Assembly (NCBI GenBank): GCA_009779845.1
Contig: WRBE01000023.1
Span: forward strand, 1 to 40,207
DNA: 40,207 nt
Direction: 5' to 3'
Source: Oscillospiraceae bacterium
GTDB taxonomy: Bacteria > Bacillota > Clostridia > Oscillospirales > Oscillospiraceae
The translations under genes were made by a program, and so were the position numbers. Numbering within the stretch: position 1 is the stretch's first letter; each line of letters begins with the position of its first letter. Below the pieces are notes generated by a model. That model saw only the letters and a list, made by a program, of their open reading frames with translations, was not told where the DNA came from and did no database searches. Below, piece by piece: positions 1 to 7,597 of the stretch.

Positions 1-187
1 AAGCAAAAAGTCAACACAGGGGCTGCGCCCCTATGTACCCGCCAAGGTCAAGGGCAGAGTGACGACGGTTTTGCACCTTATACTCTGCACTGGTGCCAAA
101 ACCCTCACGCCAGATGTAATAGTCGTCGAAACTCCAATGGTCACGGGCGGTGGGGCCGCCGGATGGATGTGCTATTGCAATGTGCTC
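1..187 (-). repeat. Dispersed repeat, copy A (left end cut by window edge)
   Basis: Read on the minus strand from 187 leftward, this stretch is about 90% identical by eye to copy B at 7158 over some 165 bases, beginning with the shared head GAGYRCATTNCAATAGCACATC (given as positions 166-187). The copy contains the GGGGC-GCA-GCCCC hairpin (18-32) and breaks off at the window edge inside the next hairpin arm. It can be translated (residues such as AHPSGGPTARDHW and EYKVQNRRHSALDL are shared with copy B), but the differences between copies do not favour synonymous sites, so I do not call it a gene. It stands head to head with copy C, 30 bases apart. Confidence 0.75.
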
Positions 188-217
188 ATGAATGGGTAGT
201 ATATGACTTCCGTTTTT

Positions 218-527
218 GAGCGCATTCCAATAGCACATCAATCTGGCGGAAAAAAACGCCCTTGTAGGTTCCGAGGCAACCGGACTTCTGGTAGGTGTCT
301 CCTGTCGCCAGTGCGGAGTATAACATGAAAACGGTCTCTACCTTGGACCTTGACCTTGCGGGTACATAGGGGCGCAGCCCCTGTGTTTCCTTTGCTTCTT
401 TGCGAAACGGCAAAGAAGGCCCGTCCGGCAGGACATAACCAGTTGGCGGCCTCCGCCAAGAAAACCTCGGCGGAACGCCGAACAGGAAAGGCCAAGGGCC
501 AGACGATTGATAATCGCCCCTACAAAA
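218..527 (+). repeat. Dispersed repeat, copy C
   Basis: This copy starts with the same head as copies A and B (218-239), diverges strongly over 240-310, and then regains similarity up to the CCCCTAC block near 520. Its 3' half holds successive hairpins: 368-382 (AGGGGC/GCCCCT), 395-418 (CTTCTTTGC/GCAAAGAAG, 6-base loop), 423-434 (GTCC/GGAC), 443-459 (TTGGCGG/CCGCCAA) and 467-481 (TCGGCG/CGCCGA). The same series occurs in copy B with different stem bases but preserved pairing. The stretch 1-552 contains no gene I can support. The copy ends just before the typA promoter. Confidence 0.75.
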
Positions 528-552
528 AGGCAAAACCGAACAATCAAAACAT

Positions 553-581
553 TTGCCTTCCTCACAAAAATGTGGTATACT
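553..581 (+). promoter_or_regulatory. Candidate typA promoter
   Basis: The -35 box TTGCCT (553-558), a 17-base spacer and the -10 box TATACT (576-581) form a good sigma-A-type promoter. It lies between repeat copy C and the typA start and would give a leader of about 35 bases containing the GAAAGGA ribosome site. The repeat is therefore probably upstream of the typA transcript and not in its leader. Confidence 0.6.
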
Positions 582-621
582 ATATCGTTATTTTCCAACC
601 AAAGAAAGGACACAAACCACA

Positions 622-2436
622 TTGAATATCCTACGCAATATTGCAATCATTGCCCATGTTGACCATGGGAAGACCACTCTGGTGGACGCGCTTCTGCGCC
701 AAGGGGGGGTGTTTCGGGAGAATCAGGACGTGAATGAGCGGGTCATGGACTCCAACGATTTAGAGCGGGAGCGGGGCATTACCATTCTGGCCAAAAACGC
801 TGCCATTCGCTATGGGGACTACAAAATTAACATCGTGGACACCCCCGGCCATGCTGACTTTGGTGGCGAGGTGGAACGGATTTTGAAAATGGTAGACGGA
901 GTACTGCTACTAGTAGACGCCGCCGAGGGGCCGATGCCGCAGACCCGGTTTGTACTCTCTCGGGCCTTAGAGCTGGGACACCGGGTGATTGTGGTGGTCA
1001 ATAAAATTGACCGACCGGATCAGCGGGTGTATGAGGTCGTGGATGAGGTGTTAGAACTTTTGCTGGACTTAAACGCCACAGACGAGCAACTGGATTCGCC
1101 GATGCTCTTTTGTAGCGCACGGCAGGGGATCGCCTCTCTCAGCCCAGAGGTGCAGGGGGAAAATCTTCAGCCTTTGTTTGAAACCATTGTCAACTATATC
1201 CCCGCACCGGAACAAAACGTGGATGCGCCGTTACAGATGCTGGTCAGTTCCATTGACTATAACGAATACGTGGGCCGGATTGCCATTGGGAAGATTGCAA
1301 ACGGTACCTTACGGCAGAACCAAGAGATTGTTGTCTGCGACTATCATGAGGAGCGCCCGGTGCGGAAGGCCAAGGCGGTCACTCTGTATGAGTATGACGG
1401 TATGGCGCGGAAAGAGGTGACGGAAGCCTTTGCCGGGGACGTGATTGCCCTGTCGGGTATTGGGGATGTGTCCATTGGGGACACCATTTGTGCCGTGCAT
1501 GACGTGGTGCCGATTCCTTTTGTGAAAATCTCTGAACCCACCATGGAGATGACGTTTTCGGTGAATGACAGCCCCTTTGCCGGACGGGAAGGGAAGTATG
1601 TCACCACCCGCAATATCAGAGACCGGCTGTTTCGAGAGACCCTGAAAGATGTGAGCCTCCGCGTGACGCCGGTGGAGAATAGTGATAATTTCCTCGTGGC
1701 GGGCCGGGGTGAGATGCACTTTTCGATTTTGATTGAGACCATGCGGCGGGAGGGGTATGAGCTTCAAGTATCCCCGCCGAGAGTGCTCTTTAAGGAAATT
1801 GACGGCCAGCGGTGTGAACCCTTAGAGCAGGTCGTTGTAGACGTGCCGGAATCCGCCGTGGGTGCGGTTATGGAGAAGCTGGGCGCCCGCAAAGGTGAGA
1901 TTGTAGAAATGGTTCCCATCGGGAACCGGATGAAATTAACGTTTCTTATCCCCAGCCGGGGCTTGTTTGGCTACCGCAGTGAGTTTTTGTCCGATACCCG
2001 TGGCGAGGGGATTATGAGCAGTGTCTTTGATAGCTACACGCCGTTTAAGGGCGAAGTTTCCCGCCGGACGGCCGGGGTTTTGGTCGTTCATGAAGCGGGA
2101 GAGGCGACACCTTACGGCCTATTCGGCGCACAAGAGCGGGGCAGTTTGTTCATTGGCCCCGGTACGTCGGTTTATGGGGGCATGGTAGTGGGCGTGGCAA
2201 ATAAGACCGAGGATGTTACGGTCAATGTCTGCAAGAAAAAGCAACTGACCAATACTCGCGCCTCCGGCAGTGACGATGCCCTACGCCTTACGCCACCGAA
2301 GATTTTGAGTTTGGAACAGTGTATTGAGTTTTTAGGGGATGATGAGTTGTTAGAGGCCACACCAGAGAGCCTGCGGCTTCGGAAGCGGATATTGGATCAC
2401 AGTATGCGGCTTCGGGCGGCAAAGAAGGGTATCTAA
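622..2436 (+). CDS. typA: Ribosome-associated GTPase TypA/BipA
   Basis: Translational GTPase of the BipA/TypA family, 604 residues, the usual family length. It acts in the cytoplasm on the ribosome and in ribosome assembly, mostly under stress or cold. Visible GTPase motifs are G1 HVDHGKTT (residues 12-19), the switch RERGITI, G3 [13 protein letters not shown]4 NKIDR and a G5-like CSARQG. They are followed by EF-Tu domain 2-like and EF-G III/V-like domains and the BipA-specific C-terminal part (for example [13 protein letters not shown]). I chose the TTG start at 622, because homologues begin with [15 protein letters not shown] and GAAAGGA lies 11 bases upstream; the earlier in-frame ATG at 553 is inside the promoter. 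It appears to be a single-gene unit. Identification is secure; the TTG start is an inference. Confidence 0.96.
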   Translation: MNILRNIAIIAHVDHGKTTLVDALLRQGGVFRENQDVNERVMDSNDLERERGITILAKNAAIRYGDYKINIVDTPGHADFGGEVERILKMVDGVLLLVDAAEGPMPQTRFVLSRALELGHRVIVVVNKIDRPDQRVYEVVDEVLELLLDLNATDEQLDSPMLFCSARQGIASLSPEVQGENLQPLFETIVNYIPAPEQNVDAPLQMLVSSIDYNEYVGRIAIGKIANGTLRQNQEIVVCDYHEERPVRKAKAVTLYEYDGMARKEVTEAFAGDVIALSGIGDVSIGDTICAVHDVVPIPFVKISEPTMEMTFSVNDSPFAGREGKYVTTRNIRDRLFRETLKDVSLRVTPVENSDNFLVAGRGEMHFSILIETMRREGYELQVSPPRVLFKEIDGQRCEPLEQVVVDVPESAVGAVMEKLGARKGEIVEMVPIGNRMKLTFLIPSRGLFGYRSEFLSDTRGEGIMSSVFDSYTPFKGEVSRRTAGVLVVHEAGEATPYGLFGAQERGSLFIGPGTSVYGGMVVGVANKTEDVTVNVCKKKQLTNTRASGSDDALRLTPPKILSLEQCIEFLGDDELLEATPESLRLRKRILDHSMRLRAAKKGI

Positions 2437-2458
2437 GGATTAAAAGGGGTGCCAAACC

Positions 2459-2819
2459 ATGTGGCGCTCAAAACGAAAAAGAATCCCTGAAGCGATTCTG
2501 AAAACACTGAGTTTGGAAGGAAAAGAGATGTTGGGCTTTTACAGGGTTTCTGAACAGTCAGCTACCGATACTCCAATATTTATTTGACGAGTTTGACACC
2601 CACAACTTTGGTGTGGAGTATGACATTTCTGTGTTTTATATTCTGGGTGCCAGGGATTATCAGGCCCCGCATACCTTAGCGGGAGAATTTTTTGAGGAAA
2701 TATCCGCACCTCATAAAGAATTTTTCCTAATACCAAATGCAGGGCATAGCACAATGCACGATAACAAGGCTGAATTTAACCGTGTGTTACTGGAGGAAAT
2801 CAGACCATATATGAGTTAG
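2459..2819 (+). pseudogene. Alpha/beta-hydrolase remnant (frameshifted C-terminus)
   Basis: Two overlapping reading frames together spell the C-terminal third of an alpha/beta-hydrolase resembling clostridial proline-iminopeptidase-like proteins. From 2459 one frame gives IPEAILKTLSLEGKEMLGFY; near 2545 the similarity moves to the other frame, giving GFLNSQLPILQYLFDEF and then FYILGARDYQAPHTLAGEFF, HKEFFLIPNAGHSTMH and a proper stop at 2819. The segment GARDYQAP carries the position of the catalytic Asp and NAGHS that of the catalytic His. The nucleophile-elbow half (GxSxG) is absent. The continuous frame from 2613 (GTG, 68 codons) is only part of this remnant. I read it as a decayed, 5'-truncated gene with one frameshift. 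A sequencing error could explain the frameshift but not the missing N-terminal two thirds. Confidence 0.7.
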
Positions 2820-2853
2820 ACGTGTATTGAGAATCGGCTTGGGGGTGTAGCAT

Positions 2854-3693
2854 GTGATCGCTCACAAAGATATACAAACATTTGAAGAGACGCATCGCAT
2901 TTTGCTCCAAGCCAGTGAGTTTATTTGTGTGCTTCCCCATGCCCATTTAAGGGCGTATATTTCAAATTACAACATCACCTTTCCTACAAAAAGCCTCATG
3001 CCAGATAGCTTTACTGAACTGCCCTGCGGGTGCGCCACGATTTCCGCGGAGAAACGCGGCAGTTACAATCATGTGCTTGTCGATCTGCACGGGCCGACCA
3101 CGAAACCTTACATTGTTGGTAGTGAAGCGAATCAGATTGAAATGATGGTGTCCATAGAGTTCAAGCCTGCTGGATTTTATGCCCTTACAGGGATCAGCCA
3201 AAGTGAATTGACGGATAGAACGCTTCCGCTTGAAGCAGTGGATGCGGTATTTGCCAAATTGATTTCGGAGACGGTTGAACAATCAAGTGGCATCTATGAG
3301 TTGGTAACGAACCTTGATACGTTGCTACTTACAAACGTGCGTGCCGCATACCGCCCGGAGTTGATGCTGGCACTGCAAGATATTAAGAAATGTGCAGGGA
3401 ATATTTCTGTAAAGCAACTGTCTCACAACACCCATTACAGTGAACGGCAGTTAAACCGGATATTCAATCAATTTGTTGGCACAAGCACAAAGTCATTTTC
3501 CAGATTGATTCGGGTAAACAACACGTTTCGCCTGCTGAAAAAAACCCACAAAAGCCTTGCTTACATTTCAGACATGGCAGGGTTTCATGACTTGTCGCAT
3601 TTCATCCACGACTTTAAATTGGTATGCGGAGTAACGCCGCAAGAGTATCGTAATAACATGTCCGATTTTTACAACAACCCGACTAGGTTTTGA
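2854..3693 (+). CDS. AraC-family transcriptional regulator
   Basis: DNA-binding regulator of 279 residues. The C-terminal third (about residues 180-270) has the double helix-turn-helix of the AraC/XylS family: the first helix pair includes ISVKQLSHNTHYSERQLNRI, and the second ends in the family hallmark (ISDMAGFHDLSHFIHDFKLV, then GVTPQEYR). The N-terminal part (LPHAHLRAYISNYNITF, CGCATISAEK) resembles the ligand-sensing half of DUF6597-type AraC proteins. The start is a GTG at 2854 behind a G-rich ribosome site (GGGGGTG). The gene is 57 bases upstream of the PPOX-fold gene on the same strand and probably forms a small unit with it. The inducer cannot be inferred. Base composition is lower in GC than typA, which hints at an accessory origin. 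Confidence 0.85.
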   Translation: MIAHKDIQTFEETHRILLQASEFICVLPHAHLRAYISNYNITFPTKSLMPDSFTELPCGCATISAEKRGSYNHVLVDLHGPTTKPYIVGSEANQIEMMVSIEFKPAGFYALTGISQSELTDRTLPLEAVDAVFAKLISETVEQSSGIYELVTNLDTLLLTNVRAAYRPELMLALQDIKKCAGNISVKQLSHNTHYSERQLNRIFNQFVGTSTKSFSRLIRVNNTFRLLKKTHKSLAYISDMAGFHDLSHFIHDFKLVCGVTPQEYRNNMSDFYNNPTRF

Positions 3694-3749
3694 TGTACAC
3701 TTGAAGAAGGTTATTTCCCGTTAATCAAACATATTAGGAGAGATGAACA

Positions 3750-4160
3750 ATGAATGGAAACATGCTTGAAAAGGCAAATCAATTTATTAAGACCCGCAGT
3801 GATGCCAGCTTTAGTGTCATAGATGAAAATGGGTTTCCGTCCACCTCGGCTATTTGGCTGATGGGGCAGGAGGGCATCGAAGAGATTTATTTTTCTACGC
3901 CTGTGGGGTCAAACAAGTACAAGCGGTTGCAGCTATGCAACAAGGCCAGCATATGCGCCTATACTGAATTTGACAATTTGACCCTTGTCGGTGAAGCCGA
4001 GATACTTACCGACCAGGAATCGAAGCGGAAACATTGGCAAGAGCCGTTTATACACATATATCCAGGCGGCGATTCTGACCCGAATTATTGCATCATCAAA
4101 TTCACCACGAAAAGAGTATCACTACATATTGGTCATGAGGGTGCAGAGTTTGTTATTTGA
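3750..4160 (+). CDS. Pyridoxamine 5'-phosphate oxidase-fold protein
   Basis: A 136-residue protein of the split-barrel PPOX/general stress protein 26 type, expected to bind FMN or a related cofactor (F420 or heme in some relatives). Visible features are the short N-terminal helix (NMLEKANQFIKTRSDASFSV), a strand pair with GFPSTSAIWLM and IEEIYFSTPVGSNKYKRLQ, the typical NKASICAY segment, LTLVGEAEILTD, and a closing strand IIKFTTKRVSLHI. The start ATG at 3750 has a strong AGGAGA site 9 bases upstream. It follows the AraC regulator closely and is terminated by the hairpin at 4180. The substrate is unknown; many members of this family are annotated only by fold. Confidence 0.8.
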   Translation: MNGNMLEKANQFIKTRSDASFSVIDENGFPSTSAIWLMGQEGIEEIYFSTPVGSNKYKRLQLCNKASICAYTEFDNLTLVGEAEILTDQESKRKHWQEPFIHIYPGGDSDPNYCIIKFTTKRVSLHIGHEGAEFVI

Positions 4161-4179
4161 GCAAATTCCATAAAATAAA

Positions 4180-4209
4180 AACAAGAGAGAGCATTTGCTC
4201 TCTCTTGTT
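4180..4209. terminator. Bidirectional terminator
   Basis: A near-perfect inverted repeat (AACAAGAGAGAGC, loop ATTT, GCTCTCTCTTGTT) lies between the convergent PPOX-fold gene and the ABC permease gene. It is preceded by an A-rich run (TAAAATAAAA) that becomes a T-run in the opposite direction, so it can serve both transcripts. Confidence 0.85.
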
Positions 4210-4227
4210 CTCTGTCAACGAACAATA

Positions 4228-4905
4228 CTATCCTCTGAGACCCTTCTTCTTATATGCAATGGCAAAGAACGCTAGTAGTACCACTGCATTCCCGGCAATG
4301 ACAATCAGGGCGCGGGTGAAGTCAGCGTAGGGGTTTAGAATTACCACCATGACTTGCATGGGGAACAGGAACTCGGCAATTCGTGCGAGTGTCTCGTTCG
4401 CCGCTGCAAACATGGGTGCAAAACCCAGTATCATCATAAGGGGTGTGGAGATTGCGGCTGCCTGTTGCACATTCTTTGCAAAGATGCCGACGGCACCGCC
4501 TAAGATGGACGAAGCGATGAGTCCTAGTAGGCCGACGATACTGGCCCGGAGCAACACGTCTCCGGTGACACCGCCAATCCAAAACAGGGATGCCAGCGAC
4601 AGTACCGATACCAGAATGAACGCACCGGCCATGCCCACTAGATATTGCCAAGGTTTTACCCCGGCCATGACTAGGAAACGGAGCCCTTTGTACTCGTTGT
4701 CTTCCGCCACATTGTTGGCGATGGAGACCATGGGACCACTGGCGATGAGCATAGAGGCAAACATACCTGCCTGTATCTCAACATAGCCCATAAGGTTGCC
4801 TATCACGAAGGCCATCAAGGGCCACATGATGAATAAGAGCAATACCGACATGTTCTTCGGCAAATCAGCCATCTGTTTGGTGAAAATCGCTTTAATCGCA
4901 CTCAT
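4228..4905 (-). CDS. ABC-2 type transporter permease
   Basis: Integral membrane subunit of an ABC exporter, 225 residues with about six hydrophobic segments (for example MSVLLLFIMWPLMAFVIGNL, GMAGAFILVSVLSLASLFWI, ALIVIAGNAVVLLAFFAIAY). The general ABC-2 layout is clear: an N-terminal cytoplasmic helix (IKAIFTKQMADLPKN), a loop with EDNEYKGLRFLVMAGVKP that probably contacts the ATPase, and a C-terminal KKKGLRG tail. The start ATG at 4905 overlaps the stop of the ATPase gene by four bases (ATGA), showing translational coupling; an earlier in-frame start at 4983 would lie deep inside the ATPase gene. The substrate is unknown. Exporters of this size next to an AgrC-like kinase often handle peptides or antimicrobials, but nothing in the sequence proves this. 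Confidence 0.87.
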   Translation of the reverse strand: MSAIKAIFTKQMADLPKNMSVLLLFIMWPLMAFVIGNLMGYVEIQAGMFASMLIASGPMVSIANNVAEDNEYKGLRFLVMAGVKPWQYLVGMAGAFILVSVLSLASLFWIGGVTGDVLLRASIVGLLGLIASSILGGAVGIFAKNVQQAAAISTPLMMILGFAPMFAAANETLARIAEFLFPMQVMVVILNPYADFTRALIVIAGNAVVLLAFFAIAYKKKGLRG

Positions 4906-5600
4906 TGGGCATCCACCCCCGTCATTTTCATAAATACAGCCCCCAAATCTGGGATTGTTTTGAACGAATTGTGCTTTTCGCAAATAGCGTTGGGGCTACC
5001 GTATTCTACGATTTTCCCCTGATGTAACAGTGCCACATTGTCGCAGAGGCCCACCGCTTCTTCCATATTATGGGTGGTGAGGAAGATGGTAGCCCCTTTG
5101 TCCCGTAGGTTTAAAATTAGCTTATGTATGCCCCGGGCTGTGGCCGGGTCTAAGGCACCGGTGGGCTCGTCTAAGAACAAAACCTTTGGTGCGTGCAGGA
5201 TGGCACGGGCTAGGGCTAGGCGTTGGCGCATCCCTTTTGATAGTTTTGCCACCGGGGTTTTTTGGTCATTCCCTAATCCAACACTGTGCAGGGCCTCAGA
5301 CACTTTGCTTTTGTCCACGCCGTAGATGCCGGCGAATAGATTTAAGTTCTCTGTGGTCGTCAGGCGTTTGTACAGTCCGTCCTCTTCTAGCATGAGTCCG
5401 GTTTCTTTGGATGTGGCGCCGATGTCGTAATGGCCGCCCTCCGGGATGAGCTGGTGGGTCAGGATGTTGATGATAGTGGTCTTACCTGATCCGGACGGGC
5501 CGAGTAGTCCGAAAATTTCCCGCCTGTCTACGCGGAAACTCACGTCAGTCAGCACGGTTTTATTGTCAAATCGTTTGACAATATTGGTCATGGATATCAA
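4902..5600 (-). CDS. ABC transporter ATP-binding protein
   Basis: ATPase subunit (232 residues) of the exporter whose permease follows. All the signature elements are visible: Walker A GPSGSGKTT, signature LSKGMRQRLALARA, Walker B VLFLDEPTGALDP and the H-loop in LTTHNMEEA. The Q-loop region is shortened (ETGLMLEEDGLYKRLTT). I place the start at the TTG at 5600: AGGAGG lies 8 bases upstream, and the ATG at 5591 in the same frame is the alternative. A longer frame back to 5675 would run through the promoter. The gene is first in a two-gene operon, with a promoter at 5647-5675 and paired direct repeats just upstream of it, so its expression is probably activated by a dimeric regulator. Confidence 0.92.
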   Translation of the reverse strand: MISMTNIVKRFDNKTVLTDVSFRVDRREIFGLLGPSGSGKTTIINILTHQLIPEGGHYDIGATSKETGLMLEEDGLYKRLTTTENLNLFAGIYGVDKSKVSEALHSVGLGNDQKTPVAKLSKGMRQRLALARAILHAPKVLFLDEPTGALDPATARGIHKLILNLRDKGATIFLTTHNMEEAVGLCDNVALLHQGKIVEYGSPNAICEKHNSFKTIPDLGAVFMKMTGVDAQ

Positions 5601-5646
5601 TGTGTGTTCCTCCTTTTTCTTTCCTTCTTTGTAAAATTTCTGATAC

Positions 5647-5675
5647 AGTATAACACAAAAAGACTTGGATAGCAA
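5647..5675 (-). promoter_or_regulatory. Promoter of the ABC exporter operon
   Basis: On the minus strand: -35 TTGCTA (5670-5675), a 17-base spacer and -10 TATACT (5647-5652), about 45 bases ahead of the ribosome site. The -35 box is weak and sits four bases from the proximal direct repeat, as expected for an activator-dependent promoter. Confidence 0.6.
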
Positions 5676-5678
5676 TGT

Positions 5679-5711
5679 TGTTTATGCAATAAAATCTACT
5701 GTTTATGCAAT
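5679..5711. promoter_or_regulatory. Paired direct repeats, LytTR-type operator geometry
   Basis: TGTTTATGCAAT occurs twice, at 5679-5690 and 5700-5711, identical over 12 bases with a period of exactly 21 bp (two helical turns). LytTR response regulators such as AgrA and the plantaricin regulators bind paired ~9-bp direct repeats at this spacing, directly upstream of a poor -35. The motif bases do not match the AgrA consensus well, so the family assignment rests on geometry and on the neighbouring GHKL kinase. Confidence 0.55.
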
Positions 5712-5775
5712 CAATTATGATAGTTACCCTTGATTCCCGGCGAGAATGTGATAGAATGGTGGCGAGGTGATAGGT

Positions 5776-7074
5776 ATGACGATTTTAATGATTCTTGGAC
5801 TCATCAGCTTTTCTGCATTCATGGTACTCTGCTTTGAGAGTATGCGGGCCCTCCAAGCAAGTAAAAAACGGGAGGTTGCATTCCTGTTCATTCATGTAAC
5901 GGTTATTGCGGCTGTGGTGTTCGGAATCCGCCTGTTCGACATTGAGATAGAGGACACGAGAACCTTGTATCTTATCTTTAGCGTGCCCATGGCTATCGTC
6001 TTTGGCCTTCAGTACAAAAGTATTAGCAAAGGCATCCTTGTCAGTTTGGCCGCTCTGTTGATTGCGTTTAGCTGGGAGGGGTTGGCGGTCTTGCTCTTGC
6101 GGTTTTGGGTATATGGATACGCCTCTACCGCCCAGTATATGGTGGTGTTTTTGGGTGCTGTTGTCTGTATTTCGGGTGTGGTTTTCCTCCTCCGTCGTTT
6201 TTTGCGGGCGAGGATTGATATGAATGTGTTCAACAGACCGGGGATTTATTTCGTGATGATCCTTTCTGCCGTGATACTGTTGATTATCCATCTGATCTAT
6301 GCGGGAGAAGATTTAGAAACGGCGCGGGATACGGCCTATGTCCTACTGTTTCTTGCCAGTATGGCATTAACCGGCATCATTGTCCGCTATGCGTACCGAG
6401 AAAGCGTCCTCCAGGCAGAGCGGCAGATGGTGGAGGCATCTCAACGGTATGTACATGATTTAGAAGAGTCCTACACCGCCCTGCGGGCCATTCGCCACGA
6501 TCATATGAAGATCATGGCATCGTTCAAGCTGTACATCGACAACCGGGACATGGATGGGTTGGTGGAATATTATGATACAGAGCTGTCCGAGATGAACCGG
6601 GAGTTGTTACACCGAGATCAATGGATGAAAAGTTTGCACAATATCCACATCAATGAGATTAAAAGTGTGCTGATGTACAAATGCTCTGTCGCTGCCGAGC
6701 GGCAGGTGGATGTGGTTGTTGAGGCGGTGGAGCCGATCCAAGACTTGGACGTGTCCACGGCGGTGATTTGTCAAGTGCTGGGCATATTGTTAGACAACGC
6801 CATTGAAGCGGCGGAACAGACAGAGGCAAAACAACTGGCCATCGCCATACTCCAAGTCGAAGATGCCACCCTGTTTGTCGTTCGCAATACTTGGAATCCT
6901 GAAGACCTTTCTGTAGACACGCTGTTTGAGCAGGGCTTTTCCACTAAGGCCGATGACCGAGGGTTGGGGTTATATACGGTGCGAAGCTATACCGATAAAG
7001 TCCGGGGTCTGTACTTGGAGACGGCGTTTGACGCGAGTGATTTTACCCAGATACTCACCGTAAAGGGTGGATAG
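5776..7074 (+). CDS. AgrC-like GHKL sensor histidine kinase
   Basis: Membrane sensor kinase of 432 residues. About six hydrophobic segments fill residues 1-210 (from MTILMILGLISFSAFMVL to VLLFLASMALTGIIV). A coiled region with the phospho-acceptor motif AIRHDHMKIM (the H-box RHD) follows, and then a GHKL ATPase domain with N-box LLDNAIEAAE and G-box GFSTKADDRGLGLYTV. This architecture is that of peptide-sensing AgrC/ComD-type kinases, whose partner is nearly always a LytTR response regulator. None is adjacent here: the stop is followed at once by a terminator hairpin and a dispersed repeat. The start ATG at 5776 has GAGGTG six bases upstream; a GTG at 5767 is possible. A weak TTGATT/TAGAAT pair (5730-5757) may be its promoter. 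It diverges from the ABC operon across the paired repeats. Confidence 0.88.
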   Translation: MTILMILGLISFSAFMVLCFESMRALQASKKREVAFLFIHVTVIAAVVFGIRLFDIEIEDTRTLYLIFSVPMAIVFGLQYKSISKGILVSLAALLIAFSWEGLAVLLLRFWVYGYASTAQYMVVFLGAVVCISGVVFLLRRFLRARIDMNVFNRPGIYFVMILSAVILLIIHLIYAGEDLETARDTAYVLLFLASMALTGIIVRYAYRESVLQAERQMVEASQRYVHDLEESYTALRAIRHDHMKIMASFKLYIDNRDMDGLVEYYDTELSEMNRELLHRDQWMKSLHNIHINEIKSVLMYKCSVAAERQVDVVVEAVEPIQDLDVSTAVICQVLGILLDNAIEAAEQTEAKQLAIAILQVEDATLFVVRNTWNPEDLSVDTLFEQGFSTKADDRGLGLYTVRSYTDKVRGLYLETAFDASDFTQILTVKGG

Positions 7075-7110
7075 GGATGTTTAGGGAGAACGCCAGCCCC
7101 AACAAAAAAC

Positions 7111-7142
7111 AGGGTCAAGGGATGACAACATCCCTTGACCCT
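7111..7142. terminator. Perfect hairpin, terminator chiefly for leftward transcription
   Basis: AGGGTCAAGGGATG and its exact complement form a 14-bp stem around the loop ACAA. In the minus direction the stem is followed by GTTTTTTGTT, a good intrinsic terminator for transcripts arriving from the secA/pgeF/SBP side. In the plus direction it is preceded by the A-run but not followed by T residues, so termination of the kinase message is less certain. Confidence 0.75.
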
Positions 7143-7157
7143 ATGCTATTCATGTAT

Positions 7158-7480
7158 GAGTGCATTTCAATAGCACATCCCACCGGCGGCCCCACCGCCC
7201 TTGACCATTGGAGTTTCGAGTACGATTACATCCGGCGTGAGGGTTTTGGCACCAGTACGGAGTATAAGGTGCAAAACCGTCGTCACTCTGCCCTTGACCT
7301 TAGCAGGTTCTTAGGGGCGCAGCCCATAAGCCGCCTTTTTGTTTCTTTTTGGCGGAGCAAAAAGAAAGCCCGTCCGGCAGGACATAGCAAGCCCTTGGCT
7401 TGCGCCAAGAAACCCTCGGCGGCAACGCCGAACAGGAACGGTCAAGAGCCGGGACGCACAGGGGCACGTCCCCTACAAGG
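7158..7480 (+). repeat. Dispersed repeat, copy B
   Basis: The most complete copy. The head GAGTGCATTTCAATAGCACATC (7158-7179) and the following block to about 7310 match copy A on the opposite strand; the 3' half matches copy C. Hairpins: 7315-7325 (GGGC/GCCC), 7342-7367 (TTTCTTTTTG/CAAAAAGAAA, 6-base loop), 7372-7383 (GTCC/GGAC), 7394-7409 (CTTGGC/GCCAAG) and 7416-7431 (TCGGCG, GCAA loop, CGCCGA). From about 7480 to the end of the SBP gene at 7598 there are only short GC-rich phrases ending in CCCCTAC, also seen near the ends of the copies. The open frame running through it from 7077 lacks independent coding support. Confidence 0.75.
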
Positions 7481-7597
7481 TGGCAAGCGCAACACGCCAA
7501 ACTAGGAAAAGGACAACAAGGGATGCAAAACACCGAGGGCGGCATCCCCTACGAAGGGCATCGGGACAAAGACACGGAACATCAAGAACACCGCCCC

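Noticed and set aside
218..527. Repeat copies as insertion-sequence ends
   Set aside because: No transposase frame, no clear terminal inverted repeats and no target duplication are seen around any copy.
1309..1767. Long minus-strand open frames inside typA
   Set aside because: They are shadows of the GC-rich typA coding frame with no ribosome site or family resemblance.
4902..5675. Longer ATPase reading frame starting at 5675
   Set aside because: It would run through the promoter at 5647-5675 and past the strong AGGAGG site that serves the TTG at 5600.
7077..7505. 142-codon open frame through repeat copy B, and the related 76-codon frame in copy A
   Set aside because: Differences between copies do not favour synonymous sites, copy C has a stop in the matching frame, and the 3' half is made of hairpins with compensating changes. 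This fits a structured repeat better than a protein.
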